This document shows, piece by piece, positions 37,196 through 46,065 of a DNA stretch of 64,000 nt. The notes under the pieces are model-generated. The model did no database searches, was not told the DNA's origin, and worked only from the letters and a program-made list of their open reading frames with translations. The stretch is taken from positions 916,001 through 980,000 of the forward strand of contig NC_007964.1 of assembly GCF_000013885.1 (NCBI RefSeq), in the 5' to 3' direction. The DNA comes from Nitrobacter hamburgensis X14 (GTDB lineage: Bacteria > Pseudomonadota > Alphaproteobacteria > Rhizobiales > Xanthobacteraceae). A program made the position numbers and the translations under genes. Positions within the stretch are counted from its first letter, which is position 1; each line of letters opens with the position of its first letter.

Positions 37196-37303
37196 CGCGA
37201 TTTAGGCGCAACAAAACCTGCTAGATTACGACCTGCAGAACTCGATCCCCAAACTGGTCCCCAGGAGGCTCTGCAACCGATTATCTTGGCGGCTTAAAAC
37301 ACC

Positions 37304-37333
37304 CCGGCTGGATGAATCATCCAGCCGGATTTT
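37304..37333. terminator. intrinsic terminator after Gly/His-rich gene
   Basis: A perfect inverted repeat, CCGGCTGGATGA / TCATCCAGCCGG, with a 1-base centre. It is followed by ATTTTC on the plus strand and GGTGTTTT on the minus strand. It lies 42 bp past the stop of the minus-strand Gly/His-rich gene. Confidence 0.75.
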
Positions 37334-37374
37334 CTCGTCGAGAACCAGTGCCGCTCGGCCGCCCTGCGGGTCCG

Positions 37375-37776
37375 CTAGTACGGATACTGATTGGGGCAAA
37401 CCACATAACCGCGGGCGTCGCGGTAGCAGCCATTGTTGTAGTAGTTATAGCCATAGGCACCTATCGTAGCGGCACCGACCGCTGCCGCACCATAGGCTGC
37501 ACCTCTATAGGCGCCGCGATAAGCCGCGCCCCGATAGACCCCGCGGGCAGCCGCTGCGCGCGCTACCGGCGCGCGGGCGATTGGACGGGACACATGAGCG
37601 TGGCGTCCGGCATGGACAGCCCCGCCCCGGAAGTGGGCACCATGCATGCCTCCTCCATGGAAGCCGCCGCCCCGAAAGCCGCCACCTCCACCACGGCGAG
37701 CGAATGCATCATCGGGAATCAGAGTCGCGGTAACAAGAACAGCTGTGGCTAGGCCAATAAGAGCATAACGAAGCAT
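37375..37776 (-). CDS. secreted Gly/His/Arg/Ala-rich small protein
   Basis: A 133-residue protein starting at ATG 37776 with AGGAGG upstream. A signal peptide (YALIGLATAVLVTATLIPDDAFA) precedes a Gly/His-rich segment (GGGGFRGGGFHGGGMHGAHF), an Ala/Arg/Tyr repeat region (RGAAYRGAYRGAAYGAAA) and a C-terminus with one Cys pair (NNGCYRDARGYVVCPNQ). The composition suggests a cell-surface or metal-binding protein. A perfect FNR/FixK-type box lies 71 bp upstream, and a terminator follows. Function not known. Confidence 0.8.
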   Translation of the reverse strand: MLRYALIGLATAVLVTATLIPDDAFARRGGGGGFRGGGFHGGGMHGAHFRGGAVHAGRHAHVSRPIARAPVARAAAARGVYRGAAYRGAYRGAAYGAAAVGAATIGAYGYNYYNNGCYRDARGYVVCPNQYPY

Positions 37777-37846
37777 GGCGTCCTCCTCACGATTAGCTGT
37801 CGTACCTTCGGCCACCGAAAGACTTCTGCTCTGTCGGGTTTGTTGC

Positions 37847-37860
37847 TTGATTTAGATCAA
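37847..37860. promoter_or_regulatory. FNR/FixK-type box, TTGATTTAGATCAA
   Basis: Both half sites (TTGAT and ATCAA) are perfect. The centre is 77 bp upstream of the Gly/His-rich protein start on the minus strand, a normal activating position. Confidence 0.85.
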
Positions 37861-38184
37861 CGTTCCTCGGCAAGCCCGAAGATTATCTACAGAAGCCCCG
37901 CTACGACCCACTCGCGTGTGGGAAGTAAAGATCGTGATCGGAGACACATTTTCACAGCTGGCGGCATGGGTGCAGAACAAGCGTCCGCCCTCACCCCGTG
38001 CAGCGAAGGTGCCGGTGGTGGGTGGTGCCGGAAAGTGCGGCTAGAAAAACTGCTTTGACGAAATTTATGAATCCATCCGCCGTAGTTGGCACTGGAATCA
38101 ACTCAGTCGACTGAAGGTCGAGATCCTCGACGCATGGCCAGCTACAGAGCATAGCAAGGGGATGCTTCAGTGCCAGGGCTGACT

Positions 38185-38198
38185 TTGATTTGAATCAA
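38185..38198. promoter_or_regulatory. FNR/FixK-type box, TTGATTTGAATCAA (no assigned gene)
   Basis: A perfect palindrome located 31 bp beyond the end of the GNAT gene, with no protein start on either side within normal reach. It may drive an unannotated small RNA or small ORF leftward. Confidence 0.7.
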
Positions 38199-38229
38199 TG
38201 CCGGGTCGCTTCCCTCCCTGGAGTGCTTT

Positions 38230-38751
38230 CTAAGAGAGCTTCAGCATCAGATGGAGTGTTTGCGGGTCTCGGTGTGCGGCGAGCTTGAAGCCGAACTTCC
38301 CGAATATTTTTATCATTGCCGCGTTTTCGGGGAGAACCTCTGCCGTTAGTTCCTGCAGTCCGGCATCGCTCGCGAACTTGACGAGATGACGCATCAGGAT
38401 CGAACCTACGCCACGTCCCTGCCAGCTGTCGACGACGACAAATGCCATCTCGGCCCGACCCGGCGCGAAAACAATGTACCTGCCGCCTCCGGCGATCACC
38501 TTGCGGCCGGCGTCTTCTGCGAGCGCGACAATCGCAACATGATTTTTGAAGTCGATGTCGATGAAGAAGGCGCGCTCCTTCTCCGAGAAGTGCCGCTTCA
38601 TGACGAAAAAGCGGCGCTGCAGTGATTGCGCGCTAGTCCTTTCGACCGCAGCGAGCATGTCGGCTTCATCCTCCCGCCGGAGCGCGCGGATTTCGACTTG
38701 GCTGCCGTCGCGCAGAAGCTCCCGTGCAGTGTAGTTGATGACCTCAGTCAT
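38230..38751 (-). CDS. GNAT-family acetyltransferase
   Basis: A 173-residue GNAT protein. The start at 38751 has GAGG eight bases upstream. The acetyl-CoA-binding region is visible as MAFVVVDSWQGRGVGSILMR (Q/RxxGxG/A), followed by LTAEVLPENAAMIKIFGKFG, the usual C-terminal helix. Stand-alone GNATs like this resemble the acetyltransferase domain of the Pat-type protein acetyltransferases. It is transcribed divergently from the AI-2E-family gene, and an FNR/FixK box lies between them. A link to acetyl-CoA/acetyl-phosphate metabolism encoded nearby is plausible but unproven. Confidence 0.85.
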   Translation of the reverse strand: MTEVINYTARELLRDGSQVEIRALRREDEADMLAAVERTSAQSLQRRFFVMKRHFSEKERAFFIDIDFKNHVAIVALAEDAGRKVIAGGGRYIVFAPGRAEMAFVVVDSWQGRGVGSILMRHLVKFASDAGLQELTAEVLPENAAMIKIFGKFGFKLAAHRDPQTLHLMLKLS

Positions 38752-38830
38752 TGGGCCTCGTGTATCGGCAAACACGGACAGCACTATCGATCGGAGCCGC
38801 CAGTTGGAGCCCAGACCAACTCACGGCTGT

Positions 38831-38844
38831 TTGATCTGGATCAA
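38831..38844. promoter_or_regulatory. FNR/FixK-type box, TTGATCTGGATCAA
   Basis: A perfect palindrome in the divergent intergenic region, 80 bp from the GNAT start and 67 bp from the AI-2E-family start. It could control either or both. Confidence 0.85.
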
Positions 38845-38910
38845 GACTATGACACGAGGGCGGCCGGTAGCTTGGTGACAGTATGCTCGCCCTCAGTTGA
38901 AGGTGCGTCC

Positions 38911-39993
38911 TTGAAAACCTTTCGCCAGTACTTGCCTGGAGACGACGTCATTCAGCTTGCGATCCGGCTCGGGTTGCTCGCTTTACTGATTTACTGGACG
39001 TTCGTTCTGATCCGTCCCTTTGTGCCTATCTTGGCCTGGAGCATCGTACTCACTGTTGCGCTCTATCCTGTCTTTGATCTCCTTTCCCGACTTCTCGGTG
39101 GTCGTCCACGGCTTGCAGCGGCACTTCTCACCCTCATCAATCTCGGGATCGTCATCGGACCGGCGACTTGGCTTGGCTTGAGTGCCTTGGACGGGGTGAA
39201 GGAACTCGCCGGACAGCTGAATGCTGGTAACCTGGTGGTTCCGTCTCCTCCGGAGGGTGTCAAGGATTGGCCGCTCATCGGCCCGAATCTTTACGAGTTC
39301 TGGAATCAGGCATCCAGCAACATTCGAGCGGCGTTGCGTGAGGTGGCTCCTTATCTGAAGCCATTGGCAGGCGTTTTGCTGGCTCTTGCGGGTAATGCCG
39401 GTGTGGGCACGCTGAAGTTTCTCCTGTCTGTAGCGCTGGCCGGGTTTCTCTTCCCCTACGGCTCGCAGCTTATAGAGGCAGGCAAGAGCTTCCTCTATCG
39501 CATCGTGCCTGAGCAGAGCGAACATTTCCTCGAACTGGCGGGTGCAACCATCCGCGCGGTATCCCAGGGCGTCATCGGTGTCGCAATCATCCAGTCCCTA
39601 TTGGCCGGCATCGGCTTCAAGCTGGCAGGTATTTCCAGCGCTGGCCTGTTGGCTTTCGCAGTTATGATCCTGTCAATCGTTCAGGTCGGCGCGGCAATCG
39701 TCCTGGTTCCAGTGATCATTTGGATCTGGATGGACAAGGATTTCACTACGGCGCTCCTGCTGACGGTGTTCCTGGGTCTCGTCGGCGTACTCGACAACGT
39801 CTTGAAGCCGCTCGTGATGAAGCGTGGCCTGACGACCCCGACACTTGTCATCTTTGTGGGGGTGATCGGAGGAACGCTCGCGCATGGAATTGTCGGCCTC
39901 TTTATCGGACCGATCATTCTCTCCCTGGCCTGGGAGTTGACGGTGGCCTGGATACGGAGCGATCGCGCCGGCACAGCGTCATTGCCCAGCTGA
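38911..39993 (+). CDS. AI-2E-family transporter
   Basis: About 360 residues with roughly eight membrane segments, for example LAIRLGLLALLIYWTFVLIR, RLAAALLTLINLGIVIGPAT, GVIGVAIIQSLLAGIGFKLA and ILSIVQVGAAIVLVPVIIWI. The late family motif GLVGVLDNVLKPLVMKRGL is present, as in AI-2E/PerM-type exporters. The TTG at 38911, preceded by GAAGG, gives the N-terminal length usual for the family; a GTG at 38875 is the alternative. These proteins export small molecules or ions of varied nature; the substrate here is unknown. Confidence 0.85.
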   Translation: MKTFRQYLPGDDVIQLAIRLGLLALLIYWTFVLIRPFVPILAWSIVLTVALYPVFDLLSRLLGGRPRLAAALLTLINLGIVIGPATWLGLSALDGVKELAGQLNAGNLVVPSPPEGVKDWPLIGPNLYEFWNQASSNIRAALREVAPYLKPLAGVLLALAGNAGVGTLKFLLSVALAGFLFPYGSQLIEAGKSFLYRIVPEQSEHFLELAGATIRAVSQGVIGVAIIQSLLAGIGFKLAGISSAGLLAFAVMILSIVQVGAAIVLVPVIIWIWMDKDFTTALLLTVFLGLVGVLDNVLKPLVMKRGLTTPTLVIFVGVIGGTLAHGIVGLFIGPIILSLAWELTVAWIRSDRAGTASLPS

Positions 39994-40003
39994 TTGTCGA
40001 ACG

Positions 40004-40017
40004 TTGACCTAAATCAA
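40004..40017. promoter_or_regulatory. FNR/FixK-type box, TTGACCTAAATCAA
   Basis: One mismatch (C for T) in the left half. Its centre is 60 bp upstream of the DUF3141 start, leading the four-gene acetate/fatty-acid operon. Confidence 0.8.
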
Positions 40018-40070
40018 CGTTCGATGCCGCGATGCTCCTTGAATGAACTGCACGACGGCGAGGTCAAGAC

Positions 40071-42299
40071 ATGTCGATAGACAAAGCAACATTGCCGGGC
40101 GGTGCCTTGTCAGGGTTTGTTGCTTCGGCTGTGGAGTACATGATGGATGCAGGTCAGCGCAACGTCCTGTTCATGGACGTCTTGCGTCGACGCGGCGATC
40201 AGTATCGAGAACACGCCGCGCAAACGGCGCCACATGTCTTGCATTATGCCGCCGAACTGATTGTCGACGGCCGAACACTGGATGAACCGGTGAATTATGC
40301 GCTGGTGCGTATTATCCCGCCCAAAGACGTTGAAATTGATCTCGACCGGCGACCGTTTATCGTGGTCGATCCCCGCGCCGGGCATGGTCCGGGAATCGGC
40401 GGATTCAAGGCGGACAGCGAAATCGGCGTTGCGATGAAAGCGGGGCATCCGTGCTATTTCATTGGCTTCCTGCCCGAACCGATGCCTGGACAAACAATCG
40501 AGCGGATCGCGCGCGCCGAAGCCCTATTCATTGAGAAAGTCATCAGCCTTCATCCGAAAGCCGACGGCAAGCCGTGTGTCATCGGAAATTGCCAGGCCGG
40601 CTGGGCCGTCATGATCCTCGCATCGCTGCGACCGGAACTATTCGGCCCCACCATCATTGCAGGCGCCCCACTTGCCTATTGGGCGGGCGTACATGGCAAA
40701 TACCCGATGCGCTACTCGGGCGGCCTGCTGGGAGGAAGCTGGCTGACCGCGCTGACGAGCGATCTCGGAGCCGGCAAATTCGACGGCGCTTGGCTCGTGC
40801 AAAACTTCGAGAGTCAGAATCCTTCGAATACGCTGTGGACCAAGCAGTACAATGTCTACTCAAAGGTCGATACCGAGGCCGAGCGATATCTCGAATTCGA
40901 ACGCTGGTGGGGCGGGCACGTCAACCTGAATGCCGAGGAAATCCAGTTCATCGTCGACGAGCTGTTTGTCGGGAATAATCTCGCCGCCGGTCGCATCAGG
41001 ATGTCTGATGGTCAGCCGGTCGATCTGCGTAATATCAGATCACCGATCGTGGTATTCTGCTCCAAGGGGGATAATATTACCCCGCCGCAGCAGGCGTTGG
41101 ACTGGATCCTCGATCTCTATGCAGACGTCGACGAAATCAGGGCCTACGCGCAGACGATTGTCTACACGGTTCACGAGAACGTCGGCCATCTCGGCATTTT
41201 CGTTTCCGGCGGCATTGCCAAGAAAGAACACGCGGAATTTTCCAGCAATATCGATCTGATCGATATCTTGCCACCCGGTCTCTACGAAGCGACTTTCGAG
41301 GCCAAGGGGACCGACACGACGAATGTCGACGTTGCCGTCGGCCAGTGGGTCATGCGCTGCGAGGCGCGGACGCTTGATGACATCCGTGCCATGGGTGGCA
41401 ATTCGCCCGAGGATGAACGGCGGTTTGCCGCCGCCAAGCGTGTATCGGAAATCAATCTGGCCGCTTACCAGAAGTTTCTGCAGCCCTGGATCAAAGGCAT
41501 GGTGACTCCGCAGGTGGCGGAGTTGATGCGTGGTCTGCATCCGTTGCGACTTCAGTATGAAGCCTTTAGCAGCCAGAATCCGCTCATGTCCGCGGTGAAG
41601 TCGCTGGCGGAGCAGGTGAACGAGGATCGGAAGCAGGTCTCGACGGGCAATCCCTTCGTTGCCTTTCAGGAGCAGGTCTCCAAACAAATCGTTCACGCTC
41701 TGGACATTTGGCGGGATTCGCAGGAGGCGCTGAGCGAGGCGACTTTTCTTGCAGTCTACGGCTCACCGGCGTTGCAAGCGGCTGTCGGAATCGATCCGCA
41801 ATCCGCCCCATCGCGCCCGCAGGAGATGTCTGCTGCACACCGTGAAATGCTCGATAGGCGGATCGCCGAGCTGAAATCCAGAATTGGCGAAGGTGGCCTT
41901 CGCGAAGCGGCCATTCGCGGTCTGCTATATGTCGGGTCAGCGAGAGGAATGGTGGACGAGCGTAGCCTTGAAGCGCTGCGCAACGTTCGCCGGAGCAACT
42001 CCGGTGCGCGGCTGACGTTGACCGAGTTCAAAATGCTGGTCCGCGACCAGTTCTTCATGCTTCTGCTGGATCAAGAAGGAGCGCTGACCGCGATACCGAA
42101 GCTGTTGCCCGACGATGCAAGCGCCCGCCAGGCGGCCTTCGCGGCAATTGGCGAAGTGTTGTCCGCTAGTGCGGCAATTTCGGGTGAGGCCGCGAAGCGT
42201 CTGAAGCGTATTGCCGAACTGTTCGGGATCGATGTCGACGAAGTGTCAGCTATGAGTTCTAACATCGCCACCTTCGATCCAAAAGCGAAGGCATCGTAG
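40071..42299 (+). CDS. DUF3141 alpha/beta hydrolase (PHA-synthase-like)
   Basis: A 742-residue cytoplasmic protein of the DUF3141 family. The first ~390 residues form an alpha/beta-hydrolase fold related to class I/III PHA synthases, with GNCQAGWAVMILASLRPELF supplying a nucleophile Cys at about residue 174. A later SPIVVFCSKGDNITPPQQAL holds the Asp loop and VHENVGHLGIFVSGG the His. The C-terminal half is helical and of unknown role. It heads an operon with phosphate acetyltransferase, acetate kinase and enoyl reductase, and an FNR/FixK box lies upstream. A role in acyl-CoA or hydroxyalkanoate handling at low oxygen is inferred. Confidence 0.88.
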   Translation: MSIDKATLPGGALSGFVASAVEYMMDAGQRNVLFMDVLRRRGDQYREHAAQTAPHVLHYAAELIVDGRTLDEPVNYALVRIIPPKDVEIDLDRRPFIVVDPRAGHGPGIGGFKADSEIGVAMKAGHPCYFIGFLPEPMPGQTIERIARAEALFIEKVISLHPKADGKPCVIGNCQAGWAVMILASLRPELFGPTIIAGAPLAYWAGVHGKYPMRYSGGLLGGSWLTALTSDLGAGKFDGAWLVQNFESQNPSNTLWTKQYNVYSKVDTEAERYLEFERWWGGHVNLNAEEIQFIVDELFVGNNLAAGRIRMSDGQPVDLRNIRSPIVVFCSKGDNITPPQQALDWILDLYADVDEIRAYAQTIVYTVHENVGHLGIFVSGGIAKKEHAEFSSNIDLIDILPPGLYEATFEAKGTDTTNVDVAVGQWVMRCEARTLDDIRAMGGNSPEDERRFAAAKRVSEINLAAYQKFLQPWIKGMVTPQVAELMRGLHPLRLQYEAFSSQNPLMSAVKSLAEQVNEDRKQVSTGNPFVAFQEQVSKQIVHALDIWRDSQEALSEATFLAVYGSPALQAAVGIDPQSAPSRPQEMSAAHREMLDRRIAELKSRIGEGGLREAAIRGLLYVGSARGMVDERSLEALRNVRRSNSGARLTLTEFKMLVRDQFFMLLLDQEGALTAIPKLLPDDASARQAAFAAIGEVLSASAAISGEAAKRLKRIAELFGIDVDEVSAMSSNIATFDPKAKAS

Positions 42300-42328
42300 C
42301 GTTAATCGGAAAGATCCGGAGCGACACC

Positions 42329-43300
42329 ATGAACGCCATGCCGGCCAATTCAGGACAAGCGCGCTCTCCCAGAAAATATGACCGTCTGATCGCAGCGGCC
42401 AAGGCGGTGCCGCCGGCGCAGACCATTGTGGTGCATCCCTGCGATGAAACATCGTTGCGCGGCGTCATCGATAGTGCGGCGGCGGGCATCATCCGGCCGA
42501 CACTGGTCGGACCTGAAGGGAAAATCAGGGATACGGCCAGCAAGTGTGGCCTGGACATTTCTGGCTTCAAGATCGTCGATGTTTCGCACAGCGAGGCTGC
42601 GGCTGCAAAGGGCGTTGAGCTCATCCATGCTGCCGAGGGCGAGATGCTGATGAAGGGCAGCTTGCACACCGACGAATTGATGCGCAGCATTACGGCAAAG
42701 GTGGGCGGGCTGCGAACCAATCGGCGGATCAGCCATGTGTTCGTAATGGATGTACCGGCCTATGCCGAAACACTGTTTGTGACGGACGCAGCCATCAACA
42801 TCTTTCCCGATCTCGATGCCAAACGGGATATCATTCAGAACGCGATTGATCTGTACACGCAAACCGGATTCGGGAAATCGCCGCGTGTGGCGATCCTGTC
42901 GGCGGTCGAGACCGTTACCCAGAGTATCCCGTCTACGATCGAGGCCGCGGCGCTCTGCAAAATGGCCGATCGAGGGCAAATCACCGACGGCGTGCTCGAC
43001 GGACCGCTTGCGTTCGACAATGCGATCGATGTTGAGGCGGCACGGATCAAGGGAATCAGGTCCGAGGTTGCCGGGCGGGCGCAGATACTGCTCGTTCCGG
43101 ATCTCGAGGCCGGAAATATGCTGGCGAAAAATCTCGCCTACTTCGCCAAGGCGGATAGCGCTGGCATCGTGCTCGGCGCCCGGGTGCCTGTCGTTCTGAC
43201 GTCGCGTGCAGACTCGGCGCGCGCTCGGATGGCGTCCTGCGCTGTCGCGGCTCTCTATGCGAATGCAAGGCGCCAGCAGGCTCCAACTGTTGCCGCGTGA
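42329..43300 (+). CDS. pta: phosphate acetyl/butyryltransferase
   Basis: A 323-residue member of the PTA_PTB family, converting acetyl-CoA (or a short acyl-CoA) and phosphate to the acyl phosphate. Recognisable blocks are KVGGLRTNRRISHVFVMDVP, TDAAINIFPDLDAKRDIIQN, VAILSAVETVTQSIPSTIEA, DGPLAFDNAIDVEAARIKGI and PDLEAGNMLAKNLAYFAKAD. It is shorter than the bifunctional MaoC-Pta type. It lies 29 bp after DUF3141, and its TGA is embedded in a GTGA near the acetate kinase start, so the pair is coupled. Acetyl versus butyryl preference cannot be decided here. Confidence 0.9.
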   Translation: MNAMPANSGQARSPRKYDRLIAAAKAVPPAQTIVVHPCDETSLRGVIDSAAAGIIRPTLVGPEGKIRDTASKCGLDISGFKIVDVSHSEAAAAKGVELIHAAEGEMLMKGSLHTDELMRSITAKVGGLRTNRRISHVFVMDVPAYAETLFVTDAAINIFPDLDAKRDIIQNAIDLYTQTGFGKSPRVAILSAVETVTQSIPSTIEAAALCKMADRGQITDGVLDGPLAFDNAIDVEAARIKGIRSEVAGRAQILLVPDLEAGNMLAKNLAYFAKADSAGIVLGARVPVVLTSRADSARARMASCAVAALYANARRQQAPTVAA

Positions 43301-43305
43301 TCGCC

Positions 43306-44520
43306 ATGGATAGCATCCTCGTCGTCAATGCAGGCTCCTCAAGCGTCAAGTTCCAGGTCTTCTCAGCTGAGGGAGAGGGGAAGCTGCTACGGCAGATCAA
43401 GGGCCAGGTCGATGGCATTGGCAGTCGTCCTCGCCTGCGGGCGAGCGGTGCGGATAACGAACCTTTGGCCGACCGCGCCTACCCGATCGAGTCGGTTTCG
43501 GACGTTCCAGCCGCAATGGGCGTCGCCGGCGGATGGTTGCGGGACGAACTCCGCATTAGCCCGATGGCAGTCGGCCATCGCGTGGTTCATGGCGGTCCGG
43601 ATTATGACCGGCCGGTGCTGATCGACCACGGTGTCGTAGCGCGGTTGGAGCGGTTCGTGGCGCTGGCCCCGCTCCATCAGCCGAATAATCTGGATCCGAT
43701 CCGGTCGCTTCTCGCTAATTTTCCAGCTCTCCCGCAGGTGGCTTGTTTCGACACTGCGTTTCACCGCACGCATGACGCTGTCGCTGACTACTATGCAATT
43801 CCATATCAATTTTACGTCGAGGGCGTGCGGCGTTACGGATTTCACGGTCTCTCATATGAATATGTCGCAAAGACCTTGCCGCACGTCGCGCCCGAAATCG
43901 CCAAGGGGCGGGTGATTGTTGCGCATCTCGGTAGTGGAGCCTCGATGTGCGCGTTAAAGGGTGGGCGAAGCATCGAGAGCACGATGGGGTTCACTGCGCT
44001 CGACGGGCTACCTATGGGAACGCGTCCAGGGCAAATCGATCCTGGTGTTGTGCTCTATCTGGTCTCTGAGAAGGGCATGTCGCCCGCCAAAGCACAAGAC
44101 TTCCTTTACCGGGATTGCGGATTGAAAGGACTCTCGGGTGTCAGCAACGATATGCGCGAACTGGAGGCAAGCGAGGATCCTAAGGCGAAACTCGCGGTTG
44201 ATTATTTCGTCTATCGGGTCGGCCTCAACGCTGGCATGCTCGCAGCCGCACTGCAGGGGCTCGACGCTTTCGTCTTTACCGCCGGTATCGGCGAAAATTC
44301 GATGCGTATCCGGGCGCGCATCGCCGATCAACTGGCGTGGCTTGGCGTCACGCTTGATCCCACCCAAAATTCCCGCCACGCGCGCCTGATATCCGGTTCC
44401 GACAGCCGCATCCCGGTTTATGTCATACCGACCGACGAGGAGTTGATGATTGCGCAGCATACATTGTCGTTGCTGTTGGACAGATCGTCATCGAGTGTCA
44501 GGCATGAGAGGGTGTCATGA
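43306..44520 (+). CDS. ackA: acetate kinase
   Basis: A 404-residue acetate/butyrate kinase making ATP from acyl phosphate. Signature pieces are ILVVNAGSSSVKFQVF, GHRVVHGGPDYDRPVLI, VACFDTAFHRTHD, VAHLGSGASMCALKGGRSI, TALDGLPMGTRPGQIDPGVV and TAGIGENSMRIRARI. The ATG at 43306 is used; a GTG at 43297 overlapping the pta stop is an alternative. With pta it forms a substrate-level phosphorylation pair, suited to oxygen-limited growth. Its stop overlaps the fabI start (ATGA, 44517-44520). Confidence 0.95.
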   Translation: MDSILVVNAGSSSVKFQVFSAEGEGKLLRQIKGQVDGIGSRPRLRASGADNEPLADRAYPIESVSDVPAAMGVAGGWLRDELRISPMAVGHRVVHGGPDYDRPVLIDHGVVARLERFVALAPLHQPNNLDPIRSLLANFPALPQVACFDTAFHRTHDAVADYYAIPYQFYVEGVRRYGFHGLSYEYVAKTLPHVAPEIAKGRVIVAHLGSGASMCALKGGRSIESTMGFTALDGLPMGTRPGQIDPGVVLYLVSEKGMSPAKAQDFLYRDCGLKGLSGVSNDMRELEASEDPKAKLAVDYFVYRVGLNAGMLAAALQGLDAFVFTAGIGENSMRIRARIADQLAWLGVTLDPTQNSRHARLISGSDSRIPVYVIPTDEELMIAQHTLSLLLDRSSSSVRHERVS

Positions 44521-45305
44521 TTCCCGAATTCCCGGATGCTAAGGTCGCCCTGAAAGGCAAGAAGGGCTTGATCGTCGGCATCGCCAACGATCAATCGATC
44601 GCTTGGGGGTGCGCCAAGGCATTTCGTGCGCTCGGGGCTGACCTCGCCGTGACCTATCTGAACGAGCGCGCGAAAAAACACGTGGAGCCGCTTGCACAGG
44701 GATTGAAGTCGCCGATCTTCATGCCGCTGGATGTCATGGTCGAGGGCCAGGTGGAACAGGTGTTTGAGCGGATCGCCAAGGAGTGGGGGCAGCTCGATTT
44801 CCTCCTGCATTCCATCGCTTTTTCCCCGAAGGAGGCGCTCCATGGACGGGTGGTGGACGTAGGTCGCGATGGCTTCCTTAAGACGATGGATGTCTCGTGC
44901 TGGTCATTTATGCGAATGGCTCATCTCGCCGAGCCACTGATGAAGAAGGGCGGTACGATATTCACCATGACCTATTATGGCAGCCAGATGGTGGTGGAGA
45001 ACTACAATGTGATGGGCGTTGCGAAGGCGGCCCTTGAAGCGGCCGTCCGCTACCTGGCTGCGGAATTGGGTCCGAAGGGGATCCGCGTTCACGCGATCTC
45101 GCCCGGGCCGCTCGCCACGCGGGCAGCGTCGGGAATCCCGGACTTCGACGAATTGATGGACAAGGCGCAATCGAAGGCGCCGACGCGCAGTCTAGTCAGT
45201 ATCGACGACGTCGGAAACGCAACTGCATTTCTGGCGCTCGACGGCGCCAAGCTCATCACGGGTGGCGTCCTCTATATCGACGGTGGTTATCACATCATTG
45301 ATTGA
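44517..45305 (+). CDS. fabI: enoyl-ACP reductase FabI
   Basis: A 262-residue FabI. It shows the cofactor region GKKGLIVGIANDQSIAWGCA, the DFLLHSIAFSPKEALHGRV stretch, the catalytic Tyr-(x)6-Lys in NYNVMGVAKAALEA and SPGPLATRAASGIPDFD. It reduces enoyl-ACP in fatty-acid synthesis with NAD(P)H. Being the last gene of the DUF3141-pta-ackA operon, it is probably an additional, oxygen-regulated copy rather than the housekeeping one; the latter point is inference. Confidence 0.93.
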   Translation: MIPEFPDAKVALKGKKGLIVGIANDQSIAWGCAKAFRALGADLAVTYLNERAKKHVEPLAQGLKSPIFMPLDVMVEGQVEQVFERIAKEWGQLDFLLHSIAFSPKEALHGRVVDVGRDGFLKTMDVSCWSFMRMAHLAEPLMKKGGTIFTMTYYGSQMVVENYNVMGVAKAALEAAVRYLAAELGPKGIRVHAISPGPLATRAASGIPDFDELMDKAQSKAPTRSLVSIDDVGNATAFLALDGAKLITGGVLYIDGGYHIID

Positions 45306-45411
45306 GTGTGCCGACGCCTGCGAGACTTCAGTCCGGTCGTTCGTGGCAATCCCAGCGCCAATGGCAGATTTGATCTCATTGAAGCCGCGGAATATCCGCG
45401 TGCTCACCTGA

Positions 45412-46062
45412 TCAGATTTTCATCTCGGGGACGGTGTCGGGGATGACAAGCTCGGCGTCTGTCACAGCCACAACCTCGGCCACGCTGATACCCGGTGCGG
45501 TTTCCAGCAACGTCGCCCGACCTTCCGGGAAAGCGATGACAGCCATGTCGGTGACGACCAAACTCACCGGCCTTGTCGAAGTGAGCGGCAGAGTGCACTT
45601 GCTGACGATCTTCGATTTGCCCTTCGCGGCGTGCTGCATAGCGATGATAACTCGCTTGGCGCCACTCACGAGATCCATCGCTCCGCCCATCCCCGGCACC
45701 ATCTTGCCGGGGATCATCCAGTTCGCGAGATGTCCATGCGTATCGACCTGGAGGCCGCCCAGCACCGTCACATCGACATGGCCGCCGCGGATCAATCCAA
45801 AGGATATCGCGCTGTCGAAGGTGCTGGCGCCCGGCAGGGCGCTGATCGGGCGCCCGCCCGCATCCGTCAGAAGCGGGTGAGCCAAGCCTTGTTCCGGTAT
45901 AGGTCCGGTACCGATCAATCCGTTTTCCGATTGGAAGAATACCTTGAGCTCGGACGGAACATAGTTGGCGACCAGCGTCGGTATGCCGATCCCCAGATTC
46001 ACAAGGGCACCGGCATGTAGTTCTTTTGCGACACGCCGGGCGATGACTGTCTGCGCATCCAT
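45412..46062 (-). CDS. 3-oxoacid CoA-transferase subunit B
   Basis: A 216-residue beta subunit with the catalytic Glu at about residue 46 (VFFQSENGLIG). Typical stretches are ALVNLGIGIPTLVANYV, FDSAISFGLIRGGHVDVTVL, LANWMIPGKMVPGMGGAMDL and SGAKRVIIAMQHAAKGKSKI. With subunit A it moves CoA between succinate or acetate and 3-oxoacids. It follows subunit A by 3 bp. This links the acetate/acetyl-CoA genes to ketone-body or PHB turnover. Confidence 0.93.
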   Translation of the reverse strand: MDAQTVIARRVAKELHAGALVNLGIGIPTLVANYVPSELKVFFQSENGLIGTGPIPEQGLAHPLLTDAGGRPISALPGASTFDSAISFGLIRGGHVDVTVLGGLQVDTHGHLANWMIPGKMVPGMGGAMDLVSGAKRVIIAMQHAAKGKSKIVSKCTLPLTSTRPVSLVVTDMAVIAFPEGRATLLETAPGISVAEVVAVTDAELVIPDTVPEMKI

Positions 46063-46065
46063 GGT

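Larger units (their letters stand above)
37777..38229. other. 453-bp intergenic region with two FNR/FixK-type boxes
   Basis: Between the Gly/His-rich gene and the convergent end of the GNAT gene. It holds one box serving the Gly/His-rich gene (37847-37860) and a second, orphan one (38185-38198). No convincing protein gene is seen; short frames lack ribosome sites. Confidence 0.5.
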
